A DNA stretch of 64,000 nucleotides from Oscheius onirici. Lineage: Eukaryota; Nematoda; Chromadorea; Rhabditida; Rhabditidae. Every line of letters begins with the position of its first letter. Position 1 is the first letter of the stretch. Location: the NCBI GenBank assembly GCA_932521025.1, contig OW051471.1, positions 992,001 through 1,056,000 on the forward strand, written 5' to 3'. Position numbers and translations under genes: made by a program. Shown here piece after piece: positions 10,501-22,500 of this stretch. A model generated the notes under the pieces. The model searched no databases. It was not told where the DNA came from and saw only the letters and a list, made by a program, of their open reading frames with translations.

Positions 10501-13500
10501 AGAAAAGGGTTCACTTGTTTTTGCTATAAGATAGATTTCTGAAACACTTTTTTTCTTCTTACTCTTTGAAATGGCGTCCAGACAGCATTTCTATAGCATT
10601 AGGTTTTGAGCCTAATACTGACAGAAGATAGCGTTTGGAAGTTACGTCTTCAAAAACTTCAGACCTCTTGGCAATAAATCCTAAAACAAGAGCAACACTT
10701 GGCTGTAAAATTGAATGAAAACCCTCCCAAAAAAGTTTGCGAATGTATAATTTTTAGTTTCACATCAAACTTATGTCCAGTTGTCTAATGATTACTTGGA
10801 TTTTTTTAAGCTTCAATTTGAAAAATACCTAAAAATTAACCTAGAACCATCGAGGAGAAAAGTGGTTATACAATCAGACACAAACTGAATTGTTTCTATT
10901 TTTGTATAAAAGCGTATCATGGAGCGTTTTCCTGTTTTCTTGTAGATTTTCGTTGTTGAAAAAAAAACCTTCATTAGATCGAAATATTCAGTGTTGTTCT
11001 TGTTCCTTCCTCTTGTTTCTTGGTAAAACTTATCCTTGAAAGAGCAAATTTTCTAGTACTATCAACTTTTCAACGCAGCCTGATTAGGCACTAACTTTTG
11101 AGAATTCCAATGTTTCATGACGAAGCAAAACAGCGGAACGTACTGAAAGTTTAATATCGGTTTTTTTAAATGGTCCTACATATGTACAAAAGTTCTACGA
11201 TTACTTCTGAATCTTGCCATAGTGAGGAGGATAATGTACATTTGGGCCAATTCTGAATAGTTTTTTTTTTCAAAAAAGACTTGCACCAAAAACTGCTATT
11301 CGAATACGAATATTTGACTATTCGATATTCGTGTGCGATTTTGATATCAAATTATCATTGTTGTCAACGTTTGTCATAGTAACCCGCAACAAGTGAGAAA
11401 GCCATGAAACAGTTTTCCTTTCTGAGCGAGTCCCAAATTTTTACCAAATTTATATTTTCCCATAAAATCGTTGCTTAGAGAGAGTTTTGAACGTGTATAA
11501 AACTAGTGAAATTTTCCTTTCCTCCTCCTTTCTGGCAAAAGTCAATTTTTCCTAATGTCGCCGTACTACTGTCGCATAAAAAAGGGCCTAGCATATGCAA
11601 GTTTCGCGAAACAATAAAATACTGGATTCTTCCACTGTGACCTTTCTCCAGTTTCCTTCCATATTTGGGCCCCCAAAGGAATAGAAAAGCGCGGAGCTGA
11701 CTCAAAGGGCTCTGAATCAGAGGAATCACATTTCGGTCCCCTCGGCGTCCAACTGTTCCCCAAATTTCAGGGCTGCCGGAGGGCAAGCCAGACTCTGGCG
11801 TCCCGAAATTACCGAAAATCAAGATATGCGAGCCGTCTTCAGTGGAAATCCTCCGCCGGTGGAGCAGAGACCCTACAAGGTCAGCTTGGAGCATCACAGT
11901 GACGTGAGTTTTTGCATTTTTTTCCAGTCTACATAGTCTGTTCAAAAAAGAATTTGACGGCTTTTCCTCTAGATCATTTTTCAAACAAAACGCGCAGCAA
12001 ATTGGCTGCGTACATAGCATGCATATGCTGGATACTCGGTCAAGAAAAAAAGATTAAAATTCTGCAATACTTAGACCAGTAAAAACGGCGGTCTTTCATT
12101 TCTTGTATTTTTATTGACTGAAAAGCACCGAGAAGCCGAAAAGCTTGGCTACTGTACAAGTAGTGAAACTTATTTTTCAAACAAACTTCACAATGTCGAT
12201 ATATTCTCAGCGTGCACAAACAATCAATATTCGTATCTTTGGGCATCTTTCTTCCTAGACACTTTCCTATAAGAAACGACAGTTCCCGCCGAAAAAAAAA
12301 CCCATATAACATTCCAGATGCGAGCTCCCCAAGGCTTCAACAACGCCGCCGTGCCTTTTGATACCGATCCTAGGGTCAAACATCTTCAGTACAACAGCCC
12401 CATGGGCTTGTATTCTTCCCAAAACGTCGAGGAGAGCTACCGTCAGCAGACTGCCGGCATTACTGGGTAAGTCTTTTCTTGGAGTTTCAATGACTCAAAT
12501 TCCACAAAAACGCGTGTAAATGAAACATTCCGTTCGCTTATCTCTCAGGCCCCTCGATCAAACAGAGAACTTTTTTGGTTCCCGGGCAGAGAAAAGGGTG
12601 AAGGACATCTTTGGGCAGGGGTCATAGAGGAAAAGTAAGCCGTTTTGAACGTATTTTGGGAGAAGGAAAGTTTTGGGAGAAGATAATGTTTTTCTCTGGA
12701 TTTCATAGAGAATAAAACAAGTTTCAGTCTCTCTACTACTAAAGCGCAATGGTGTCTGTGGTGGACTCTGTTTATTTGTTTGTCCGGGACCTCAAATTTT
12801 GGTGTATTGTTAAGAGTCGCCGCTGTTACCCAGACGACTCAGGTTCGACTCCCCTCCCCGCCAAATATTTTTGCTAAATTGTTTTGAGTAGGAAATAGAG
12901 TCAGGCTAATCGGTAGGAGATTGGCATGGACCGGTTGATCTGCATAAGTTCGAGTTCGGAGAGATCGGACAGCCGGAAAAGAGATCAGAAGAGATCGGTC
13001 GACAGCAGGGTTGGCAAACCCAGGCTTGTTGATTTTGCGGCGCAGCGCCGCGCCGCAGAGAAATTGAGAAACAAAATAGGTTTTTGCATTTTTAAGTGCT
13101 TTATACTCATTTTTTCGACTTCTAGGTCGTTTTAATCGATTCAGCGTGAAAAAATACCCTACAAAAGTATAAATTTGAGGAGAAAACATGGAGAAGTGAA
13201 AGAATCCAATCATTTTGCCTCTTTCTAACTCAATTCCTCTGTGGCCGGCGCTGAATCCTGCGGTGCGGCGCGGCGCGCCCCTAGATCGGAGCGCTGAATT
13301 CTGCGGCGCGGCAAATCAACAAGCCTGGGCAAACCTGGCCGAAAAATTCGCGCCGGCCAGGTTGGGCCAGGCCAGGTTGTGACCAGGGCGCCAACCTGGC
13401 CTGGCCGAGCCAGACCAGTTTAGCTTGTAAACAGCGCACCAAACCTGGCCCGGTTAGGCCAGGTTGGACCAGGTTTGGCGGCTCGGATCGCAGCGGGACC

Positions 13501-16500
13501 ATCGCGGCGGGTTACTGTAGCCCGCAAATTCAAAATTGAACAAAACTTCATTTTTCTTGTTTTATTGTAAGTTTTTGTGAATTTTCGATATTTTTATATG
13601 TAATTAAATACCAACTCTATTCTCTATCACTTGAGACGGGTTCAACACAAGATTTATTGCACTTTTTTCGAATAATGACCAATTCCTCCAAATTTTCATC
13701 TTTCTCGAATCTCACGAAAATGTAACGAGCGATTGAACGCGACACGTCTTCATCAGAATGGTAGGTAATCAATTTGAGGGCATGGAGTCCATCTTAAAAT
13801 ACCAATTAAGTACGTTGTGTAGCAATTTACCTCGGCCCAAGTAGCGTTTCGAGAATGCTTTAACGCGTTGTCTGTACTGGGGGTCGGCCAAGTTCCCTTT
13901 ATAATCTTCCAGATACAGTTCCAGCTGACCTTGAGGGCGTATTTGGCCAATACATGTAAAGATGAAATCCATTGCAGATATGACTGCACTGGAGAAGAGT
14001 ACAAGCCTGTAAACATTTATTTATGACTACTATACTCTTACCAAATGACGACGGCTACAAAGCTCAAAAAAGGAGCCATTGTGCTGACACAAGATTTGTG
14101 GTCGCCTTGCTGGATTGTTCCGCGGAGCTTCACCAAAAGACAGGTTACGTTTTTGGGAAACACAGCGAGGCTGTAGTCACCCCTAACGGTGTTGTCGAGG
14201 ACCTTTACGTAAAAGATGGTGTGAATGAAACGTTTTTTGACTTACCTTTAAGCCCCAAAACGATCCGATTTCGAAGTTTCTGAATAGAAAGTCGAACACA
14301 TAACACGAGCAGAACAGGATAAGGCAGTAAACAAATTTGAATACCACAAGGGCCGTGACAAACATCGATAGCCTAGAGAAAAAAATGAATAAAAAGCAGT
14401 ATCTTACTTGAGGCACATCCTGTGGCGCCTGGTTTTCAAAAACATTACGAATTTGTCGAAAACTTTTTCCAAAATGTCTTCTTTACAGTCAGTGATTCAT
14501 TGCGCATGCTCACTCGTCGGTGATCAAAAGTGCAATAAATCTTGTGTTGAACCTGTCTCAAGTGATAGAGAATAGAGTTGGTATTTAATTACATATAAAA
14601 ATATCGAAAATTCACAAAAACTTACAATAAAACAAGAAATATACAAGAAAAATGAAGTTTTGTCCGATTTTGAATTTGCGGGCTACAGTAACCCGCCGCG
14701 AGGGTCCCGTCGCGATCCGAGCCGCCAAACCTGTAAACAGCGCGCCAAACCTGGCCTAACCTGGCCAGGTTGGCGCGCCGGTTACAACCTGGCCTGGCCT
14801 GGCCGGCCAGTCAGGTTTGCCATGCCTGTTGACAGGGGAAGGGATCAAAAGAGATCGGTTGACTGGGGAAGGGATCAGAAGTAAAGAAGAAAACACAAGT
14901 GAAAAAAGCCGCCGACAGGCGACGAAGCTGGCTGGTAAATTGGTATAGTAGACAGAGAAACTGTGACAATAGTGACAAACTGCGAGAAAATGTGAGAATT
15001 CTATAAAGAATTCTATAAGAGAATTCGCTCTGAAACCACACGTAACAAGGTATGTCCTGTCGAGAAATTAGACCACAAGTACGTTTTCAACTCGGAGCAA
15101 TTATTTGGGAAAGTTCTGCTACTGTTGTGATTGTATGAAATCGGTTACGACGCCGCAGGCGACGAAGTCGGCTGGTAGTAAATACGATGTTTTTCATTAA
15201 CCCTCTTGACGCCTTTTGGGCACATATTGTTTCATAGTAGGGTTATATTGTAGGAAAAGCTTTTCAGTCACTCTATCGCATTTGCTGTTTTCTACCAAAA
15301 CACTTATAGCAAAAACTACCAAAAGACTATCAAAAAGAGTGAAAACGGTAGGATCATTTGCAAACTTTTGCCAATAGGTTGTCCAAAGTATGTCTGGATT
15401 TTTGGCACTACATACTTCTTTTTTTCAAGACTTCTTGCAATACCCATCGGAACTGCCATTCCTATACCTCTTTTACAGTTTTCATGAAACAAAACTGAAC
15501 TTAAAAACAGTATCAATCTGTCAGAAAAATTTATTGCTCGCTCGGGAAAACATTCTAGATCCCAGAGGCTGTTTAGTCGGTCTTGACCATAAGGTTGGCG
15601 TGTTCAGGGACAATGTCCTGAAAGTTTTTGTTTTCAAATTTTCAACGAATATTCTTGGTTTCAGTGATTTTGTATCATTCCATTTTCTAAAAACGTTCGA
15701 ACTCCCTGTATGTTCAGATGAAAAACTAATTATGAACCTTGAAAGCATCCTTGAAGTCCTTTCCGTACTTTTGCTGAAGATCCTTCAAGCTGTTCTTGTC
15801 GTCTTGAGACAGTGGCTTGAGAATTTCCTCGATCTGCAAGACTTTTACTGTTTCTATCTCTCTGTCCCTCAATCCCTCTGTCCCTCTGTTTCTCACCTGT
15901 GCCTTGACTTTATCCTTAGATTCAAAAAGTTTTCCGCTCTCGAACAGACTCATAAACTGCTGACTGGCATCCTTAGCAGCTCCAGCTGGCAGATTATTGA
16001 CGTCGTTCTTGATGTTCTGGACCAGAGTGTTGTATTTCTCTTTGTAATCTCCCTGAAGACTGTTGATGGCAGTCGTGTAGGCCGTCTTCTTCTCCTCGGC
16101 GCTCTTGGAATCGTCTTTGAGGACCTTGACCATCTGGAAGGGATTTGATGATTTCGTTGTGAAAAAAAATGTTTTTTGATCTTGATATCGGCGGTACTCA
16201 ATCAGTAAAAGAGGATTCCCGTTCTGGTTATACGGAAAAAGCGAAACATTGAGAATTTTCCCAATATAGAGATCTGAAGCGTCCGATTTTCGGCTATAGA
16301 GTTCACAACTAGGTTCGCAGTTTTTTTGCTTCAAAGAGCAATGTTATTCTTTATCTTGTTGCAGCAAATTGCTGGTGTTGGGTCAAGCATGCAAAAATTG
16401 TTCACAATGATGGATCAAAATCGCATATTCTAACAGCAAACTTGTATTTTTCAGCACATTTACTAACGTTTTCGACTGTCTAACCACAATATGATATTCA

Positions 16501-19500
16501 TTCGCGTTTTTCCTAATAGACATTTCAGAAATTCATACGAAAAAAAAAACTATGAATTGTTATGATCATTTGGTTTCAACAAAACTGTTAGTACAGATCT
16601 TGGTTTTACCATTACTTCTTCGTACTCATTGTCACTGTGGACAAAATTTCCCTCCACTTACAGCCCACTTCCACCCCTAAAAAGCTAGTTTTGCATCCCG
16701 CTACCTCAAAAAATAGTTGTAGGCCATAAAAATGCTTAGGAAATGGTAGAGAATGGCTGAACAAAATGAACCCACAATTCTCTTACCTGCGGGGACTTTT
16801 ATGTACACGGTTGGGCAGAAAAACAGCCAATTTGTCAAACAAAAGTGAACTTTTTCGCTGTTCGGCTGCCCAAAAGCGTACAGGTCCCGCGGGGAAGGGA
16901 ATTTAGGGTTACTGTAGCTGTCTTTTTTGCAACACTATATTTTCAATGAGCGCTCGAAATTTTTGAAGAAACAAAAAAATATCATGCTGCTACCTACCGT
17001 AACCCCTTCTAGAAGATTCAAAGTTTAAAAAAGTGACTCACAGTCTCGATGATGGCTTTGTTGGCATCAATTTCCGCTTGATTGGCAGCGAGAGCGGAGG
17101 CGACGATTACGGTAGCACAGAGAAGGAACTTCATAGTTGATCTGCCTTTCCCCTACTGCACTGGGCTCTTTTATATCCCCACGAACCGGGGGTGATAATG
17201 GGCCGCGATAGACAGAGAGACAGTAAACCAGTTAATCGCCTCTTCTCTACCTGATCGCATGTGAGTTTGGTTCCACACAGGAGAGAGATGACGAGAGTTA
17301 ATTGTGCACTTGAGGACAAATAGCGTAAATATTTTTGGACGGATTTAAACTGTTTTGAGAGGAAAAAAGAGCAGTCTTTTGATCCGGAAGAGTACTGTAG
17401 ATTCAAAGAGTAGAGTTTTGAATGCTTCAACTTTTGCATATATTCGGAGCCTGAATCTAGCAGTAGTATGTATCTTCGGCAAAAAAACAGCTGTACCAGA
17501 AAGTCTCGAGTGGCCAAAGGCATTTTAGCTTTTTAGATTCTCCACATTCACGTCACAGAAAATATGGTAACTGGACAGTTGAAAAGAACAGGGACATGTG
17601 GAGAAAAATCCCCCTGGTCTTGTAAAGTATGAATGGTTTCAGTGGAAGAATAACTATCAATGCTCTGTCTTCCAGTTCGCCATGGTTTAGGGCAGATAAA
17701 CTTTCATATAGCAGTTAGAAAAAGACAAGAAAAAGACAAGAGAAGAAAAAGTTTCAACGTTTACATGTAACCAGTCTTTGAAACAGCGTGTACGTTTTCC
17801 TGGCTCCGTGATAAAATACTAAAATTTGCTTTGCACTTCAAAATTTCCATCAGTTACGTGTACACTGACTGGCAAGTATGGTAAATGTAGGTTCAAAGAA
17901 AGGGGGAAATTTCCACGAAATTTATTTTCCTACATCTAGGATGTTATTTTGCATAGTAGTAATACAGCTGGAACAACCGTTTTTGTTTCACTATTTCGCT
18001 ATCTGCTGGAATAGATTCTACAACCAGTGTGAAGCTGATTGAACATGCGAAAAAATACAGAGAATTTTATTTTCAGGAAGACTCCCGGCTCTGGTGGAAG
18101 TCAACAACAGCCCGGTTACATGCAATCTGAGACTCTCCGACTGATCAAGGAACAGGACAATCGTGAGTTTTTGATCTGAATGAATCTCTACTGTAGCTGT
18201 CTGTCTCTCTGACTCTCTGTCCCTCTTTCTCTCCTTTTCTCTCCAGTCTGCACTCATTCTGATCGTACTCTGATTTTCCTCCCTTTCTGTTTCCCAGAAA
18301 GAGATTTGGATCCGAATAATGAGCATGTTTGTCATCATCCCGTTTTGGAGGGATCAACCGTTGAACCTCTGTCTGTGATTTGGAACCGTTTTTGGGATAC
18401 AAACTGGTACGAGTCGAGTGCAAAAAAAATATGGATGAATCAGGGAGTATGATTTGTACTCTGAAACTTACAGATACGGGAAAACTGTTGTTTCAAAAAC
18501 TCTGTAAGGTGTGCTGAGAGACAAAAAAACATTACAAGATCCATCTCGGAAAAAAATCGGATAAGAAAATCCAGTCTTTTCAGGCGGCGGAGTCTCCAGC
18601 ACCCTGTCCAGTCACCCCAATCCTAGTGGACTTCCGGTCTGTTTCGTCTGCACCCGTCCCATTCTGTGAGTTTTTTGTTTCGCGGTCACGATATAGAATT
18701 GGCAAAAAGGCCACCATTCAGTATGGATCCGCCTTCGAATTGTAACGAAAACATAGTACCATGAGAATGGCGGAAATTTTCCACTGGAAAAGAGATAGTT
18801 TGGTGATGTTTTTGGTCAGACTTCAAATTTTCCAATCAGACTAACTAAAGACATCAAATCAATCAGGTTTTTTTGCTTCAAAGAGAAAAATGACCGGACT
18901 GTCTTCTAACAAACACAGAGTATTTTTATTCTCTCGAACTGACATATGACCAAAAAGTGTGTATGGCACAACGGAGGAGATTGTCCGGTTTGTGGGCTAT
19001 CCAAGCAGAATGGCTCCACCATTACGATAGTAGCGGATATTCCTCATTGGGATGGCGTCCAGACGGCGGTCATAATAGCCTGCAATATATTATTGAGAAA
19101 ACAAGAATTTCATCCTCACTGATACCGACGAAGCAGCGGTTTTGCTATGTCTTTCTTTTCATATTTCGGAACTTTGAAACATAGTTTTTTTCGTCTAACA
19201 AGTCCGTCATTGTTATGGATAGGAGAGGTTTTGCCATGAACAAGATCAACTTTGCTAAGAACAAGACGGATTTTTGCCAAGATTTTCAAGCTTTATGAAA
19301 AACTAGCCGTCTTCGACCGTCGCCTGTCGACGCTCAGAAGTAGAAGTACGAAATAAATTCTGTCCAAGTTCTAGATTCCCATCCAAATCGACTAATCATT
19401 TGACAAAACCTTCTCAACTTCTCATGACTACCTCGTTATAGTCTGTTCAATATGTAGAGAGCATAGTTTGAGTAGGCCCACGCTTTTTCATTGGCTGAGT

Positions 19501-22500
19501 ATCCAACATTTACATACTGTAACGTGCTACGCAGCTAAATTCCCGCCAAGTTTTTTTTGAAAAATGTTCTAAGAAGAAAGCGTGGGCCAATTCAAATTAT
19601 GCTCTCTACATTTTGAACAGACTATATAACTCCAAGTTCAAAACTAATTATCTTATCTTGACAATTTCCGATTGTCGCGACCATTTGAGGTCCCGGACAA
19701 ACAAACATCGAAACAGAGTCCACCACAGACATCATTGCGCTTTAGATAGTTTAGATCTGTGTACTTTCATGAAATTTTCGTCGTTTTGGTAACGGAAACA
19801 AAGATTTTGAGATGAAACTTACTGTTAGCGCAATACTTATCAGTAGTCGAATTACTTATCACCGGTAGTGTTAGAGGCCAAACTTGTCGTCAATGTTGTT
19901 TTACCGAAAAAGGTGACTTTCGCAAAAAAAAACCTAGAATTTCACATATCATTGGTCCCTCACAAAATCAACATGAAATGTGGAGGTTACTGTTGTATGT
20001 TCAAAAAGAGCGCTACAGTAACCCAAAATTCCGTTCCTTCCGGACCCGTTTTTGGGCAGCCTAACATCCATTTCATAGAATAAAATTTCAGTTTTTTTCG
20101 CTGTTGGGCTGCCCAAATACATTCATAAGGGCTCCGCGGCGAAAAGAATTCTGGGTTACTGTAGCGTTCTTGTTTTGAACATATACTCTAGCAACCTTTC
20201 TTGACCAAATTTCTAGCACCTTTCAAAAATCCAGGTTTCAGAACTGACATAGAACGAAAAGGCGTCTCGTATCAGCCAGTATTTGTGCGGGTTTGGCCGA
20301 AAAAAATATTCTGTTCTCCGAAAAAAGAACCCCGAAATTTCTCGAAATAGCCGATTTTCACACAATTTCATAGGTATACCAGCATATAAAGAAAAGAGAT
20401 CTTGTAACAGTCAATAGTCCGATTGTGCACTCTTGCAAACCCCAATACCCACCTTGACCCTCCTCACTCATTGCGCGTGAGAGACGATTGAATCCCTCTC
20501 CATAAGGCATGAGAGCAGCTTGGGCGACGACCAGAAAGAGGAAGAGAAGAATGGCAGAGAGGGACATATTCTGCAAAAAAATGACTCTTTTTTCCATTAA
20601 TTTGATCATTATATAGCCAGGAAAAGGAGTGAGAAAACAATGAGCGGGATGATATAATTGCTGGTAATGAGTGGTAATTGTAAGGGGCATCGTGAAAACT
20701 GGGAGTGATGGGACTTGACAGAAAGTTTTGGAAAAAAAAATTTCACAGATGAAATATGAAGAGTTAGCTTTTTTTTCCTAGTAGCATGTCCACGTGATCT
20801 TGAGTTGATCCACTGTCTCTTGTGTTGAATAGTCTATAGCAAACTATAGTTTGTTCAGGAAGAAGAGAGCGTAATTTGAATCCGCCTAGAACATTATTCA
20901 ACACAAGAGACAGTGGGTTTTGTTGCGTGCCGAGCATGTTGAACATTGAGCCCAAAACAACGACCGTTCCAATTCAGTGGTAGCAAAAAAGTTGGCCGAC
21001 TTTACAGAGTTTTGGACACAAAAAATGAGTTTCAAAGATGACTTGTAGGAAAAAATGTATCTTTTTTCTAGTATCATTATCACGGGTGTGAAAAATTACT
21101 TCGGAAAGTAGTCCCATCGTAACTTTCTCCAGAGAAAGTTTGGATTTTTCAAAAACCTACAACCAAAGAGTTCAGGTTACAAAAAAAGCTTCAAAGTTAG
21201 AATAAAATCATTTGAAGCTACTTCAATTTACTGCAACTTGGCTATTGCTTCTAAAAAAAAGTACGAATTTTAGCGGTGTGATGGCCAAGGCCGAGAGTAA
21301 CTGGCTTATTTCATTATACTTCAAGGTAACCTTTTGAACCTTCATATTCAGAAAGTTTCGAGTAGTTATAGAAACGCTTTGTCATGATGGAAAACTAAAG
21401 GCCAAGGTTTTTGTATTGATCTTTCTGGTGTTGGCAACAGATATTCACTGAACAGCCTACTGTCTCCCAATTTTCAGACGCACCAAAACAACCACTTGAC
21501 ATCTGATGGTTATATGTCCAGCGACTCGAATCCTCAGAAAAACTTTGATTTTGACTTTGAAAGAGTTTTAGACAACTAGAGGACGGATGCTGTTGGCGTG
21601 AAAAGAAGTATACTGTTTTCGTAAAAACCAACCTTTTATCTCAGAACTGGACCCTTTTTGGTTTGAAAAGCAGTGAGTTCAAACAAAATTTTGCAAACTC
21701 TTAGAGCGGATTCAGATACAAAAAAAAGTTTCATTCTCAGCATAGAAGCAAGTGAAGATGCTTCTTTTTACTGCTTTTGAGGGCCGTTTGTAATAGTGCC
21801 AATAATTTTTTGATGTGATGTCCAAAACTTACACCCCGAATTCTGGTTCAAAAAAGCGTCAAGGCTAACGTATAACCAAATGAAAGGGTTCTGTTTAGTT
21901 CATAGAAGAAATTACCTAAAAACATCAAAATTTAGGGGTGTGATGGCCAAAGCTGCCGGCCAAACTATCCACGGAGACTGTCTAAGCTGTGCCACTTGTG
22001 GAAATTCGCTCCGAAACGTCGGTCACCATTTCATCGAGAACAAGTTTTACTGTGAGATTCACGGACGGCAAAAGAAGGGCCTCGGACCCATTCAGATGGA
22101 CCCAAATCTGGCTGTGTGAGTTATTTTTTCACGGCCTTTTATCTTGGCCGAATATGAGAGCCAGTGTCAGCAAGGCGCATTTTTGGGGAAAGCAAAATTT
22201 TACAGAAAACTTGGTTCCCTTTTGAGCATAATCCCAACTCTAAAAAAAGAACTGTTTGGGCTATTTGCTTGACTAGTCTCTATCAACCTTGGACTGATAA
22301 TCAAAGGCAACGTCTCTGTTGTCTTCCCTGGTTGAAACAAAATTACTTTTTTACGTCAGTACAAACGTTATTGAACGGAACACATCGGTCTGTATCTGTG
22401 GAAAAATCTGTGGAAAACAGCTCATCCTAACGAACATTATTAAACTGAAAAGTTTGGCCAACAATTGCTTTTCTTCTGAAAGACGTCACCAGCGTATTAA

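Larger units (their letters stand above)
13006..14828. mobile_element. hAT-like TIR element carrying an innexin gene segment
   Basis: Ends read CAGGGTTGGCAAACCTGG on the left (13006, interrupted after 13020 by a younger MITE) and the related complement CAGGCATGGCAAACC on the right (to 14828). This is the style of hAT termini. The arms are long, about 13336-13660 and 14528-14813. They include GGCCAGG-rich outer parts, a shared GCGGGTTACTGTAGCCCGC and a block around CTCTATCACTTGAGACGGG. The interior holds five innexin exons. I see no transposase and no clean 8-bp target duplication, so the element is non-autonomous and old. Confidence 0.75.

Noticed and set aside
11475-12020. 181-aa minus-strand open frame
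   Set aside because: Overlaps exon 3 of the PDZ-LIM gene on the opposite strand and has no domain similarity.
12835-12870. GGTTCGACTCCCC resembling a tRNA B-box
   Set aside because: No foldable cloverleaf and no A-box at the right distance; part of a dispersed repeat.
15390-16148. 252-aa plus-strand open frame
   Set aside because: Shadow of the antisense secreted-protein exons and their intron.
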